Source of the DNA: Drosophila pseudoobscura
Lineage: Eukaryota; Arthropoda; Insecta; Diptera; Drosophilidae
Assembly: GCF_009870125.1 (NCBI RefSeq)
Contig: NC_046683.1
Span: forward strand, 20,159,001-20,223,000
Direction: 5' to 3'
Length of the DNA stretch: 64,000 nucleotides
Positions 11,841 through 23,330 of the stretch are shown here, piece by piece (position 1 is the first letter of the stretch; the number at the start of each line of letters is the position of its first letter). Below the pieces are notes generated by a model, which did not search any database, was not told the DNA's origin, and saw nothing but the letters and a program-made list of their open reading frames with translations. A program made the translations under genes and the position numbers.

Positions 11841-11874
11841 GGTGGAGCCAGGAGGAGCCAGGAGGAGCCAGGAG
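11841..11874. repeat. (GGAGCCAGGA)n short tandem repeat
   Basis: Three copies of ggagccagga(g). Confidence 0.85.
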
Positions 11875-12627
11875 TTGCTCGGCGCCACAGCAGATTTACT
11901 TTTATTGCAAATTGCAATCCTGCACGCTCCCCTACCCCCCTCTGTCCCCATGCAGCTCTTATGGTTTGCTCCACATCGTTCCGTCCGCCTGATATAGACA
12001 TTTGGATGAATGAATAGACAGATACACAGAGGGACTGTGTAGGAGTGGTACACACTGACAGACAGCCCCATCTCTGGACCTGGAGGCTAATGTGCAACTG
12101 GATACGGCATGTGCATCGCATTTGCATCTGCATACGATGCCCTCGGTGCACGGCAGGTACAGTGACAGCCAGCACTGATGGACAGGACTCACACATGTAC
12201 TCGTACTCGTTCCACATGAGATCTGAAAGGCAGAAATGAAATTTAGAAAAATTGTGGACATAAATTGTAAATAAAATTGTATACAAGAGCAAAGCAAAGC
12301 GGAGAATACAGTTAAAAACCGCTACTATCAGTATTCCCACTAACTGGCCAAAGAGGATGGCAATGTGTATTCCTCCGTTTGGTAGTTGCTACTGAATGTG
12401 TGTCTATTTAATGGCTTATATGCACAGACATGGGTAGATTGACTTGTGGACGTGTGGAGTTTTAGGGGGCACATATCACATATCACACACTCTTCATAAA
12501 GCAGCTATAAAGCAGGAGTATTCCCTTTAATAATGGACAAAGCTCTCTTGTGGGCAGCCTCCACTGTAGCTGTGAGTAAATGGAGCCAAATGAAGTCAGG
12601 GTTCAATTAAAAAAGCCATTTCTTAAT

Positions 12628-12633
12628 TTTATT
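12628..12633 (-). terminator. poly-A signal AATAAA for the Mic19-like gene
   Basis: The hexamer AATAAA (tttatt on +) lies 95 nt downstream of the TAA of the Mic19-like gene on its coding strand. Confidence 0.5.
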
Positions 12634-12727
12634 TTCGGTCTGAATGGGGGGCATGGAATATAGAGCTTATCCAGCAAATTAACTCAGGTTCACCCTGCTA
12701 ATTTTGACTAGGCCAAACTGACGGCTC

Positions 12728-13312
12728 TTAGCGGAACCAGTGCCAGAATTGCCACCATCTGCGGGAGCGAGATTTGGGGCGAGCGGGCGGTGGTATAGAT
12801 TGCGGTGGCGTCATGGGCAGCATTGGCGGCTCTTCATCAGCCATGTCATCGACGCGGTCCTGCGTGGCGCGCATCACGCAGTTGCGGTACACCTCCATGG
12901 CATCGAAGCACCTACAGGCCTGCTGGCGGTGTTGCCGGAGGCAGCGAGTCATCTTGCTGGCGGCCTCTAGGCATGGTCTCTCCTCGACTTCTGTCAGATG
13001 CTTTTGCGCCTGGATGAGCAGTCGATCGAACTCCTGGTGGATGGCCTCGGCTGGTCTGAGGCACGCGCATTTTTCAGTTTAATGGAGCTGGGTGAGAGGT
13101 GTCTCCGCTGGTACTCACAATCGTTGGATATTCCGACTGCTGCCCATCACTTTGCTCGACTTGGATCTGGTCAGCCTCTGACTGCTGGGCTTGGGTGAGA
13201 GCGAATGTGGCCTGGTCTCGGCCACCTCCCGTGGAGCTGCCTCTGTAGCATGTTCCGACTGCTCTGTGGGGAGACTTGCTTGGGGGCTGGTTGTACCTAA
13301 CACGGCGCCCAT
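12728..13312 (-). CDS. Mic19/CHCHD3-CHCHD6-like twin CX9C protein, two exons
   Basis: Probable MICOS-type protein of the mitochondrial inner-membrane/intermembrane-space side. Exon 1 is 13312-13119, the intron is 13118-13056 (63 nt, GTGAGT...CTCAG), exon 2 is 13055-12728. The join is in frame (TT|A, Leu65) and gives 173 aa. The first in-frame ATG gives MGAVLG, with a glycine at position 2 as in the N-myristoylated Mic19 family. Residues about 10-64 are Ser/Thr/Arg-rich; 66-92 form a helix; the CHCH domain has Cys93-x9-Cys103 and Cys114-x9-Cys124, plus an extra Cys112. Residues 140-160 are proline-rich and the tail RSRRWWQFWHWFR is basic and tryptophan-rich, which is not typical of the family. 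Helicase relics lie immediately upstream. The gene is intact; it is probably a paralogue of the canonical Chchd3 gene, since sequence and tail differ so much. Confidence 0.85.
13056..13118 (-). other. intron of the Mic19-like gene
   Basis: 63-nt GT-AG intron with donor GTGAGTACC and acceptor GCGTGCCTCAG, typical Drosophila length. Without splicing, the first exon frame would stop at once at the TGA inside GTGAGT. Confidence 0.85.
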
Positions 13313-13529
13313 TCTGGATGATCGACAGAGCGATTCGTCCACTTTGTAATTTCGTTTGCTATCTTAAATGGGCTTCGAATATGCTTTGTCAGTGAAGTGG
13401 AATTTTAATAAATGGAAATTTGAAAGTTCGAAATTAAAGTAAAATAAAATTAACTATAACTATCTGTGACACCTCGCAAACGGCTCGATCGATTTTTATA
13501 AAATTTATATTTTTATATTTAGTATTTAG

Positions 13530-14800
13530 TATATTAAGAACCCAACGGGATAACGAAAATGTGCGCGTGAGAATGTCGCAGTTGCGTCAAAAGTGGTATC
13601 GTTTGACTCATGAACGTTTCGACGGGACCAGGTGGATTCGTTTTATGGATTCACCAAATGAAGGGCAGCGCACTGGCCATTGGATCATCTCGAATTGCAG
13701 AAACTTTACTGGATGGAGGCAGAACTGCTCGCTCAGAACTTAAGCTGCGTCCGAATATTTAAAATACCCCAGAGGCAGTGTGCAACATTAAAAACAATTG
13801 CACCTGGCCACAGCGATGAAACAATGAAAAATTATTATCCGCGATGAATGCACTTTGGCAACCAAACATTCTCTGGAGGCGTTTGACAACACATTTTAAA
13901 CAAGGATTAATTATTCGGCGGGACACTGTTACTACATTCCTGTGATTTCAGAGAAACACTTCCCGTCATTCCTCGTTCATCGTACTCAAAAATCAGGCAC
14001 ATCTGGCAGAAAGAGTCGTTTCGGCAGAAGGAAATGTGAAGGTCGATGATTTAAACTTCAAGATACAGTAGTTTTTCCAGGCGAATTGGTATTATACAAG
14101 TCGATCGATTAAGTTTGCGATGAGAACGAAGGTATGAATGTGGGATATGTTAGGAAGCCACAGAGAGCAACAGAGTCTGTAGGGTAGTCTGTTTCTTTCA
14201 GAGCAAGTAACCGAGAGAGAGACTAGAAGCGGAGAGACTAGAGAGGAGAGAACACAGCCTCAACGATCGACGCCATTTTAATTCGGTGCCAAAGTCTCAC
14301 TCAGCCACACGCAAATTACAATCGCAATTATTTGTATTAATCTAAATATACTTAAAGCACAGCGACCATTGTAATCATAACTAATCTTAAATAATATTCA
14401 TAAATAAAGACTAATTATAATAAAACCTGGCGTCCTGGACTAAAGTATAACTACGGAAACCCCGGGGCCACATGAATTATCCACGAGGGCTGTGTAAAAT
14501 GGCCCGCGATTGGTGATTAAAAAATTGATTAAAAACATTGTCGAAGCAGCCATTTTTAATGGTAAATTCAGAGGCGAACATTTTTTGCTACAACGCATTC
14601 CAATAATTCCAGCAGAGGTGCAAATTGATTTCAAACGCGTTCAACTTCCTATTATATTGGCATTCGAAATGACAACAAATAAGTTCTAAGGCACTATGTT
14701 TTTCGCACGGACAATTATACATTTATATACATATGTATATGTATATACCACGTGGACAAGCAATCAAGATTATTTATGTTGGCCAGAGAAGACTAAGGAC
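13530..14800 (+). pseudogene. Helitron Rep/Hel helicase (PIF1 type) relic
   Basis: Decayed C-terminal helicase of a Helitron. Readable blocks in order: a ruined Walker A, FMDSPNEGQRT where a GGTGKT motif is expected (about 13650-13680); SRIAETLLDGGRTARSELKL (about 13688-13750); the DECT Walker B box, D-E-C-T at about 13843-13854, followed by SLEAFD; VKVDDLNFKIQ (near 14040-14070); FPGELVLYKSID (about 14076-14112); LRKPRGHMNYPRGLCK (about 14450-14500); AAIFNGKFRGEHFLLQRIPI (about 14548-14607) then FKRVQLPIILAFEMTTNK; CFSHGQLY (about 14698-14722); and GQAIKIIYVGQ (about 14757-14790). Stops and frame changes are frequent, and foreign DNA interrupts it at about 14148-14440. No Rep (HUH) domain is left. 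Non-functional. Confidence 0.8.
14148..14440. mobile_element. insertion inside the Helitron relic, possible solo LTR
   Basis: Helicase reading frame is lost at about 14145 and resumes at about 14445, and part of the conserved protein between the two points is missing. The intervening DNA starts tgttaggaag, carries a purine-rich part, a TATA-like stretch (taaatatacttaaag) and a late aataaa at about 14403, which is the layout of an LTR. I could not find a CA end or a target-site duplication, so a solo LTR is only one reading. Confidence 0.35.
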
Positions 14801-15049
14801 ATAGACTACACTCTTCGAAATGAATATTGAAAACTTGCAGATACACTTTGTTTGAGATGCCAAGCTTTTTTGGCACCTATGTATTTCACAATAAAAAGAG
14901 ATTTGGGTTAAACTTTATAATATATAATATATTTAATCTTGGTGGCTTAGCGGAAGCCGATTGCTTGCTATTGCCAGATGTACTTTATGCGAGATCGATA
15001 TGCAACCAATGCGCAGAGGGGTTAGCATAGAACTAAACTATAGACGACG
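14801..15049. other. unassigned AT-rich DNA
   Basis: Follows the Helitron relic and may be its 3' end. No hairpin plus CTRR terminus was identified. Confidence 0.3.
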
Positions 15050-15485
15050 GCGTTAGATCAAAGTGACTGCCGAAGTGGCGGCAGCAGATCAAAGTAGTTG
15101 CCGAAGTGGCGGCGGCAGAGAGCCCCTTTAGCGGGAGAGCGCAGCAGCTCTGCAGAACGTCAACGTTTTACAACATATGTAGGCGGCTCTCTATGCTCAT
15201 ACAATAATAATGCTAAAGTTACGGTTATTCCTCAGCGGCTGGCCCGAACACACTTGTTTAAAATATCACAGGAGTCTACAGCAAGCGAAGTTTTCTCCGG
15301 CTCTTACAGTCTCTGAGAAATATTTCTTAAGTAATACAGATAGACGGAGGGACGGACATCGACTCGTCTATTGATGCTGCTAAAGAATATATGTACATAC
15401 ATGTATATACTTTGTGGGGTCGGAAACGCCCAGAAGGAATGTCTATTACACACAGTGCAGCTCTTTCTAAGTACCGAGTATAAAA
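15050..15485. mobile_element. INE-1/DINE-1 type element, degenerate copy
   Basis: Right part matches the conserved DINE-1 end: cacaggagtct (about 15268), gacggacatcgactcgtcta (about 15350), ttgatgctgctaaagaata, ggggtcggaaacgcccag (about 15416) and agtaccgagtata (to 15483). These elements are non-autonomous Helitrons/Helentrons of Drosophila. The left part (gatcaaagt..gccgaagtggcggc, twice near 15055-15115) carries a 34-bp direct repeat. The left boundary is approximate. Confidence 0.65.
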
Positions 15486-16458
15486 ACCAAACCATCTAGC
15501 AAAACTACCAACTAGTTTTCGCATACGAAACTAACTGGTTTGTGACTGTTCGTACTGTTATAGGGCTGTCGCAGTTATAAAAATCCTTGAGTAGTTCTAT
15601 CTTAAACATTTTTGGTGGGGTTGCGCCAACAGCACCGACCCGAAGAATGAGCTTTTAAACTTAGATAGGGGAAAATTGAAAGAACATTTTAAAACAAATT
15701 TGAGGCTTATTGAGGCATATGTTTTTGTAAGGTCATGTCAAAAATTAGATCAATATACTAATATACCATATCCATATACATATTTTTCATCCATTAGACA
15801 TGGACAGACAGACATCCAAAATAAATCGGCAAATAGTTATTCCTTAGAAAGGCTAAATTTTGTACACCAAGTTTTTTTATACATACCTAGTTTTTTGTAA
15901 AAATTATTCGAATTATTCTCGTAGACGAATGTCAATGACTGTCATGGACTACCTGTAGGTTGATTTAGACTGCAGTACGGCGGTGAAATTGCATAGTTAA
16001 ATACGATAAACTAGACCGAAATATGTTCTTTGGCTGACAGCTGATTAACTCACCGTGCTCGGTATGGTCTGGCTGAGATACCCCCTGATTCCAGCAGGAT
16101 CCATCTACCTGCAGTCCACTGAGGTCCTGCTCCTCAATGGGCGGGGTGATAGGTGCGGAGGAGGAGTTTGAAATTTTAGCTTAATTGCGCATTAGAAGGA
16201 AAAGTTTTCTTGTTTCCTGCGAATGGCCGCCGCGCCGCACAGCGCAACACATTGGAAAAGTTGAGCCGGGCTAGACAATTGGTGATGGGGAGGAACGTCC
16301 GTCAATTGCAGGTGGCTCTGGCTGTCCCAACTGCCAACTGCGACTGCATCAGTGGCAGCTTCTGCTCATCTGCCTCCTCCTTGGTCCAGCACTAATCAAG
16401 CAAAAGTGACCTGCCCTCATCGACGCCGACTCTACGAGAGGTTCGGCGCACACAAAAA

Positions 16459-16520
16459 CTTCCTTTTCCTCTCGTTGCCTCTCGCTGCCTCTCGCTGCTA
16501 CTCGCTGCCACTCGCTGCCT
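16459..16520. repeat. (CTCGCTGCC)n short tandem repeat
   Basis: Six imperfect units of about 10 bp (ctcgttgcct, ctcgctgcct, ctcgctgcta, ctcgctgcca). Confidence 0.8.
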
Positions 16521-17715
16521 GGAGGGCATAAAAAGTCAAGAAGTTTGTTGTTGTTCTCTCGTCGCCGCTGTTTGGCATTTCGTTATTGGAATTTTCATTG
16601 GCCACAAAAATACTTTTTCGATTAAACTTTAACGGCGCGTAAAATGCCGAGCGATGGCAAATAGCCGGAAAAATTCCGAGAGAGAGAGAGCGAGCAAGGC
16701 CCCAAAAGTCCAAATGCCAAATCAGAAAATGATTAATTACAAAATGTTCTGGTGGAGTGCTTTAGGTCTCTGTCTCTGTCTCGGTCTCGGTCTCGGTGCC
16801 AGTTGTAGTCGCAGGTCTTGCTTGGGCGCGTGGTAGCCTGCCAAATGCCAATTAGCGGAAATATTTCACGTAGCCCATCCCATCGCCGAGGACTAATGGA
16901 AATAAATTAGTTTCGCCTCCGCTGCTAGGCTCCGCATGATACCAGGACTGCCCACATCAAAAATGTTAAATACGAAGCACACTTACGCCACCCACCCACC
17001 CAGCTAGCCAGGATCCGGAACGGGGGTGGGGCCTATTCAAGCATCTCCCAGCGATGTCAGCACTTGGTCGGGCCATTGGGGAAATGGAAATGGTCAACTG
17101 CCAAATGGAAATCAGCGTCGCGGGCGAAAGCTGAAAGGAGAAGCACGGACATGAGCCAACCGCTCGTTAACAGTTGCAAAATATTCGCATTCACCCAGCA
17201 GGCAGAAAACGTCACATTCGCATTGTTGCAGGCACTCCATTCTATGCTGGGCAGTGCAGCGATGCGGAAAGTTCATTGGATGCCAGCGGCAAGCATGGCA
17301 AGTGTGCCTTCTACATACTTCTGTGGCACTCATTGCGCATGTTGGACCACAAGAGGAGCCGTAGGCAGCATCCTCGAAACGAGCCAGTTTCCTCTCAGCG
17401 CCCCAACAGCGGCGGAACGGGAATCAAGCGCTCCGCTCCGCCCCGCTCCGCCCCGCACGTTTTTTTCGGGGGCGGCAAAGTTTGATCCACTGCCACGCCC
17501 GTGCCAGTGCTGCTCCTCTGGATGCTCTCATGATCACGCTGAAATATAAGGATTACAATCAACATGAAAATCAAGCGTCAAAAAGTTTTTACCACCACGT
17601 AATCCGCAGCAGTTTTTCATCTTCAGCGGCGGCATCAGCATCAGAATCAGCCACGCCCGCTGGAGCCTCCTCCTGGCGCTGGGCTATGCCAGATGTGCGA
17701 TGTGGCGGCATCGCG

Positions 17716-17750
17716 GTTTCAGCATCAGCTTCAGCATCAGCTTCAGCATT
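17716..17750. repeat. (AGCATCAGCTTC)n short tandem repeat
   Basis: Three copies of a 12-mer. Confidence 0.8.
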
Positions 17751-18731
17751 AGCCGAGCACGTTCAACTTTCCCGTGGCACGCGAAACCGCACAAAATGTC
17801 GCTGCCCCACCACTTGCAAGACTCGTACTTCATCACTCCCTCACGCGCTGCCCGTGCCTCGCCCTCTACAAGCTTTCTGCGAATTTTTCGCACATTTTTC
17901 CCCTTTTCCCCTCTTTCCTTTCCTTGTTCCCTTTTCTCCTAGAGCACAAGGAGTATATCTGACTCTTCTTCAATTTGCATGGAAACACACAAATTTTTAA
18001 AAGGACCGGCCATCCGCTCGGTCCCATGGACATCGTCTACTGAGATAGCTCCAGGAACCAAGCTTGGTTTTTTCCAGCAATGGAAACTAATTTCATAGCT
18101 AGCCTAAATTATTTTTCCACATGAGCCTTTTCCACCTGAGGGTATCCTAGTGTCGTAATAGTCTCCTGTCGCATTTTTACCCTCTTCCGTTGCTGTTGCT
18201 GCTGCCGCTGTTGGCGGCAGTGGTAGTGCTGCTGGTGGTCGGCAGTGGCTTCGCTCGCTGTATTTTTCAGCATATAAATTTTCGTTCAAGTTGAAAAGTT
18301 TCACATACTCCTGTCACGTAACACGCAGAGGGGTCCAGTAGATGTAGCTGGCGCTGCGGCGTGGGGTCTACGGTCGCGTGCTGAGCTGGGCCACATGCCA
18401 CGGCGGCGGGGCCGCTCGGACGCCTTCGTCCGCCTTGCTAATTTATGGCCTGACATTAGAATGCAATCATATTCACTTAAAAAAGTGCATAACTTTTGGC
18501 TTCCTTATTTAGAAGCGTTTGTCATCGCTGTTTACCCGCTGTTGCTGCACTAACAACTTTTATTGCACTCAAGTTTAATTGCTGTACAGATTGTTGATAA
18601 TCGCGCGTGTGCTGCTTGGGCTGGCTGCGAGGTGGAGTTGCGTGGCGCAGCATTCCGGTCGGGTGAGACACCATTAGCTGGATATCTTCTTCTAATATAT
18701 ATAGAGCGGGAGCGTTGTGGCTCTACTTTCG

Positions 18732-19270
18732 TACCCGATACTCATCTGTCTCTTTTTCTCCATTTCCAGAACAACACCAGCCGTTGTATCTTGCTCCTCT
18801 CCGCCAGAGGACGCACACTGCACGAGCAAGATTGTGTGAGAGAGAGAGAGCACGGCAGAGTAAATGAGTGAGCGCGTGGCTGTGGTAGAGTTGCCACTGC
18901 ACTATAATAATGATCCCACAACAACCCGATTCGGCAATCTGGTAGATAAGGTCAGTTTCGGTTTTCTCGTATCTTCAAAATTGCGTATGCCACAGATTTT
19001 TGTCATTTTTAGGGGCGGAAGGGGGTTGGGCAAAATTTTAAAATAGTCTTGCAATAGTGTGATATAATAATACAAAATAAGGCTGCTCTAGCTCTTATAG
19101 CTAGAGCTCCATGCTCATAGGGACGGACAGAGAGACATGGCTCAATCGACTCGGCTATTAATGCTCATCAAGAATATATATACTTTATGGGATCGGAAAC
19201 GCTTCCTTCTGGACCTTACACACATCCATTTTCACCACAAATCGAAAATACCTCTTTTGAGTATCGGGTA
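18732..19270. mobile_element. INE-1/DINE-1 type element, complete-looking copy
   Basis: 539 bp bounded by perfect 13-bp inverted ends: tacccgatactca at 18732-18744 and tgagtatcgggta at 19258-19270. Internal landmarks follow the family: gattcggcaatctg (about 18929), tgccacagatttttgtc (about 18988), ggggcggaagggg, agctcttatagctagagc, tcgactcggctattaatgctc (about 19145), aagaatatatatactttatg and ggaaacgcttccttctgg (about 19196). Non-coding, non-autonomous Helitron/Helentron derivative. Best-preserved of the copies in the window. Confidence 0.8.
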
Positions 19271-20756
19271 TAATAATAAAAAAAAAGATAAATACACACA
19301 ATAAGAAAAAAATAAATTAGTATTAGTTTTAATAATTGATGTCTACTATTATATTAGTCATAATAAAAATAATAGTCATACTAAAAATGTTAGACTAAGA
19401 AAATTATTGCATTAAGATAACGTCAAATACTGTTGAAGCGTTATATATGTGAAATAAATAAATATGAATTAGTATTGTACAAATGTTCGCTTAAATCAGG
19501 TCGTCTAGCATAAATTAGCTTATCTTAGATGATTAGCTAATTAATTGCCTAATAGTTAAATTCTAGGCGTATAAAATTTCAATAAATTAATGAGATAAAA
19601 ATGAAAAAGAAAAACTCTTTAATTTTGGTCTCCGGTTGTTTAATATGAACTGTAGCATACAACGCGATGCAACGTAGAGGTTTCAGGAGCAGATGGAAAC
19701 TCAAAAGGAGTAGGAAGTACGCGCTGGCTGCGGCTTTTGGTGTGAGTATTGAGGAAATTTTACCATAAAATGCGAGTCATAGCAAAGGGCTCTAGCATAT
19801 GTATGTTCGAAGTAGTAGTAGTTGTGGTTGTCGACTGCTCAGATTCTGCTGAATTTATTCCGATGTGGCATCCATCTAGAATAAAGAGGACGTGCTAAAA
19901 CCCATTTATATATAAATATATTACGAATGTTATTAATTGATTTCTTACCAATTGCACCTTGGAAACCAAACCCCATTTCCTGGAATCCCTGAACACACTC
20001 ATAAACTTCGTCGGAAGTGAGTTAATTGGGCGACATGTATTCCTAAGAAAATTCGTGGATGGGTGGTCTCAAAACACCTGCAGGATATTGCACACACTGT
20101 TTGGTGCCACGCCGAAAACCCTACCGACTGTTTGGTACTCAGAGTACGACCCGACAGTGTACAGGGCAATGGCGACTCACCAAAAAAGCAAACGCGGAAC
20201 GCCTCCTTGTTTTCAGGCCATCTGTCTCCAAAAATGTCCCGAACCGCTTCTAAAAAGCATAAAATATATCTTTGAACTTAAAACTTTGGTTGGATTTAGT
20301 AGAATTACTCACAAATGATAGAAACCCAGTCAAGCAGCCCATCCTCGCCAAAGTTATATCCATTATTAACAACATTATAAGGTGATGCAAGACAATATTT
20401 TGCTGTTAACCGCAGCCGAAAAAATTAATACATTTTCATCGATTTTCACAACAAAAACACAAGTCGTCCGCACAAATACCATGATATTTTCTTTGTCATC
20501 AGCTGTTTTTGATGGATGGTGGATGGTGCCAGTGTGAATCGGGGCTTCACATCTGTCATAAAATTCCACCGTTCCCCCGGGATGTTCTCAGTGTGCAGAT
20601 TACATTTGTTTACTTTTCTGCGTATCAGTGCAAAAATAGAATATTGGTATGCTAAAATTAGGCATAAGGGAATAGGTACATATATAGAAAGCCATTTTGT
20701 AGACGGGCGAATTGGTATGACAAAAATCGATCGATCGGCAAAGGCCGCGGCCCTAC
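19271..20756. other. unassigned AT-rich DNA
   Basis: 19.27-19.6 kb is very AT-rich with ATAATA runs. Around 19959-20318 (+) an open stretch of 119 codons has balanced composition but no motif I recognise, and two other + frames are open over the same DNA. It may be an old transposon fragment. Confidence 0.35.
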
Positions 20757-20960
20757 TTTATACCCGATACCCAGTCAGTATGTAAGCCTCTGCATTATGT
20801 AATTTATTGAATATATTTTATACGTTGTCGGACGAACTAATTTTTTGTGTGGGTAATTTGAGTATATTAGAGTTTATCTGTTTCCATTTTTCGATTACGC
20901 ACACTGAACGAGGAAGAGTGTGTGCGTAGGAGAGAAAGCGAGAATGAATAAGCGCGTGGC
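20757..20960. mobile_element. DINE-1 type element, left-end fragment
   Basis: Begins tttatacccgatacccagtc and contains the gtgtgtgcgtaggagagaaa / gaatgaataagcgcgtggct block also present in the complete copy at about 18850-18885. The conserved right half is missing. Confidence 0.6.
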
Positions 20961-22887
20961 TACGCTACATTTTCTATAATAATGATTCAATGATAATATG
21001 ATAATATAATAATGACTCTAAATTAATCAAAGCATAAAGTTTCCTGCGCCCATTTTCCAGCCTTCTCGCAGAATGCAATGCCTAGCTTTTGTCAATGTAA
21101 GCGCCTATTCCATCGATGGCAAACTCGCAGGCTTGTATGTATGCATATAAGGATCAATTATTACGGAAAATGGGATCAGTTTCGAGTGGAATTTTTTTGG
21201 CTGCAGTTTCCACCCAAGATTATATACATACATATCTAGTACATACCTATAACGCTTCTGGCCACCGACACCGGTGAAAAAACGCCAAAAAAAAAAAATG
21301 GGAGAACAGAAGCAGAATCGAAAAAATAAATCTCATCATAAGCATGCTATACACATATGCAAATCAATAAAATCTAAGCCCATCGCACAGTGCACGGCAG
21401 TGGGTAAAAGGCGTTTAAAGGTAACATATGTTTTCGTGGGTTCATCGTCAAATATTCCCGCTCTTTTTATACTCAAAAAACAAAATCATTACACAAACAA
21501 AATTTCAAAAGTATATCTTTATTATTTCGGAATTCCGCTAGATTGCGAAAAGCCCACTGTGCATCGGTGCCACAGGCACACGCAGCTACTGACCCGTAAC
21601 ATGTGTCGCATGTCCCCAGCGGGCCCCGCCTTCTTTCCATCTGCCCCGAGCGGATGCCTGCGTGTGAGTGTAGTATAAGCCGCAAGAAGATTTTCGACAA
21701 CGAGACCCAGCAAAATGTGAAAACCAAAGAATTAGTGCCCTGTCGCCTGTCCCTGACCCGCATGGCCGGTCCCTGTCAAGACATAACAATGATAAGGTAA
21801 GGTCCTTCTACTTAGCGGTCTCTCTAGCAAAGCGTATTCAGTGGCGCATTCGAGGGCCACCAAGCCCTGAAAGAGGGAAAGATAGCTTCTGGCTAACAAA
21901 TAATGGTAGCCGGGGAGCCGGCTCGCCTTACCCTATTATTATATGCCTCGGACCAAACCATGAGGAGTCTGTGTTGGAAGGGGTGGGCTCGGAGAGCAGT
22001 GCGTCCTCTCATAAGCTTTTTTCCATTCCCTAGTGTCAACGGAGGCGTCGACGTCGCACAGTGGATCCTCAGCCGAAAAGCGGTGTCCAAAGTCATTTTT
22101 TGAGTAAATGATTTGAGAACTTTCCGGGGCTGTACAAAATGGAAACTTTGAGAAATCAGATTCTTAGTTTATATCTTGCCTTCGAAGTTCAACATTTTTT
22201 CAGTGCGCAGCAATTTACTGAATTTTTATGCAAACACTGCAACATTCAGGTCGAATAAAATTAGCTTTTTATCGTATGATTATCTGTTGGTCTGCTTTTT
22301 TCGGGTGCACTCATTGTTAACTGCTTATCAACAAAAATGAACGAAGAAGTTTTTCAAACTGTCTCTCTTTGGGTATTTTTCGAAATTGATTTGAGTTGCA
22401 GAAACTCCCCCGAAAGCTTCCAATAATTTTAATTTTAAGTATTCGTTAATATTTCTTTACCTGAACTTCGTCATTCGGCGCTGGAAATGACAGCAATGCT
22501 AGGGAAATTCGAAAGCTTAAAGGCATCCTGGTGAATCCTGAGGACAAAATTACTTGATTCCAATTTTTTCCGAATGTCCGGATTCATCCAATATTGGTTC
22601 ATCGGCTTACTCCAGAGCCGCCAATAGCACAAGGAATAATTGATTGCTCTCAAGAATGTCTGAATACCCGTAGAACTTGTGATAAGAGAAGGGATTTTAT
22701 TCGTTTTAAAGCTTCTAGACACCGTAGAACAGTATATTTTACTCATACAAAACAAATTATGAAAGATTTCCCTTTCGGCACAGTTCCCTTTCATGAAATA
22801 AAATAACTTTATTCGTCCAGAAATGGCCGAAGTCTCTACTGTGCGTCGGTGTATCCACATCATGGGCTGGCAGTTTACAATTTGCAG
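20961..22887. other. unassigned
   Basis: No gene recognised. Open stretches at 21274-21678 (+) and 21893-22103 (both strands) have no motif. The minus-strand open stretch at 22471-22932 contains KPMNQYWMNPDIRKKLESS, which faintly recalls the N-terminal part of PIF/Harbinger transposases, but that is too weak to call. Confidence 0.3.
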
Positions 22888-22934
22888 CACACACACACAC
22901 ATCCATACACACACACACACACACACACACACTC
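22888..22934. repeat. (CA)n microsatellite
   Basis: Two CA runs, interrupted by atcc. Confidence 0.95.
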
Positions 22935-23093
22935 ACTCTCTCCCACTGCGCTGCTTCTTGCTGTTCCATTCGGTGCTGTTGATGATGTTGTTCTCTTTGC
23001 ATAAGCGTACGTGCCCCAGTGTGTGTGAGGTGTTTGGTTAAGCACATAATTAATACGAAATTTGATTGCCTCTGCCGCGATGGGACAGGAAGA

Positions 23094-23115
23094 AGCAGCA
23101 GCAGCAGCAGCAGAA
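23094..23115. repeat. (CAG)n microsatellite
   Basis: Seven CAG units. Confidence 0.9.
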
Positions 23116-23298
23116 GCGGCGGCAGCGGCGACAGGCGTCGGATGCGGGTGTGGTGCTCGTGTGTAGATGTGGACGTGGGCGTGAAAGAGAGTGAAGGAGA
23201 GACGTGGGAGGGACGGTGGAAGGTGGAAAGTCAAATTAAAGTAAACCTGACTGACTGACGCTGCCTTCCAGTCTGCCACCCCGCTCCCCGCTTGCACC

Positions 23299-23330
23299 CC
23301 GCAAGCGGTTTGCCGCTTAAACGCTTGCGG
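23299..23330. repeat. short perfect inverted repeat
   Basis: ccgcaagcg and cgcttgcgg form 9-bp arms around a 14-nt loop. A third gcttgc copy sits just upstream, so alternative pairings are possible. Confidence 0.6.

Larger units (their letters stand above)
9441..12727. other. intergenic or intronic DNA with many simple repeats
   Basis: No gene recognised in 3.3 kb. Open stretches up to about 195 codons (for example 11753-12340 on the minus strand) run through hexamer and trimer repeats and have no domain. Confidence 0.45.
15486..18731. other. intergenic or intronic DNA
   Basis: No gene recognised. The 15.5-16.0 kb part is AT-rich and may contain degenerate repeats (agacatggacagacagacat near 15795). 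The 16.0-18.7 kb part has single-copy character with tandem ctcgctgcc units at 16459-16520 and agcatcagcttc units near 17716-17750. Open stretches up to 172 codons (17482-18000) follow these repeats and C/T-rich tracts. Confidence 0.4.

Noticed and set aside
11753..12340. 195-codon minus stretch
   Set aside because: No motif, start not supported, overlaps several other open frames in a repeat-rich area.
22471..22932. 153-codon minus stretch with faint PIF/Harbinger N-terminal look
   Set aside because: It starts in the CA microsatellite, and the single phrase KPMNQYWMNPDIRKK is not enough to call a transposase.
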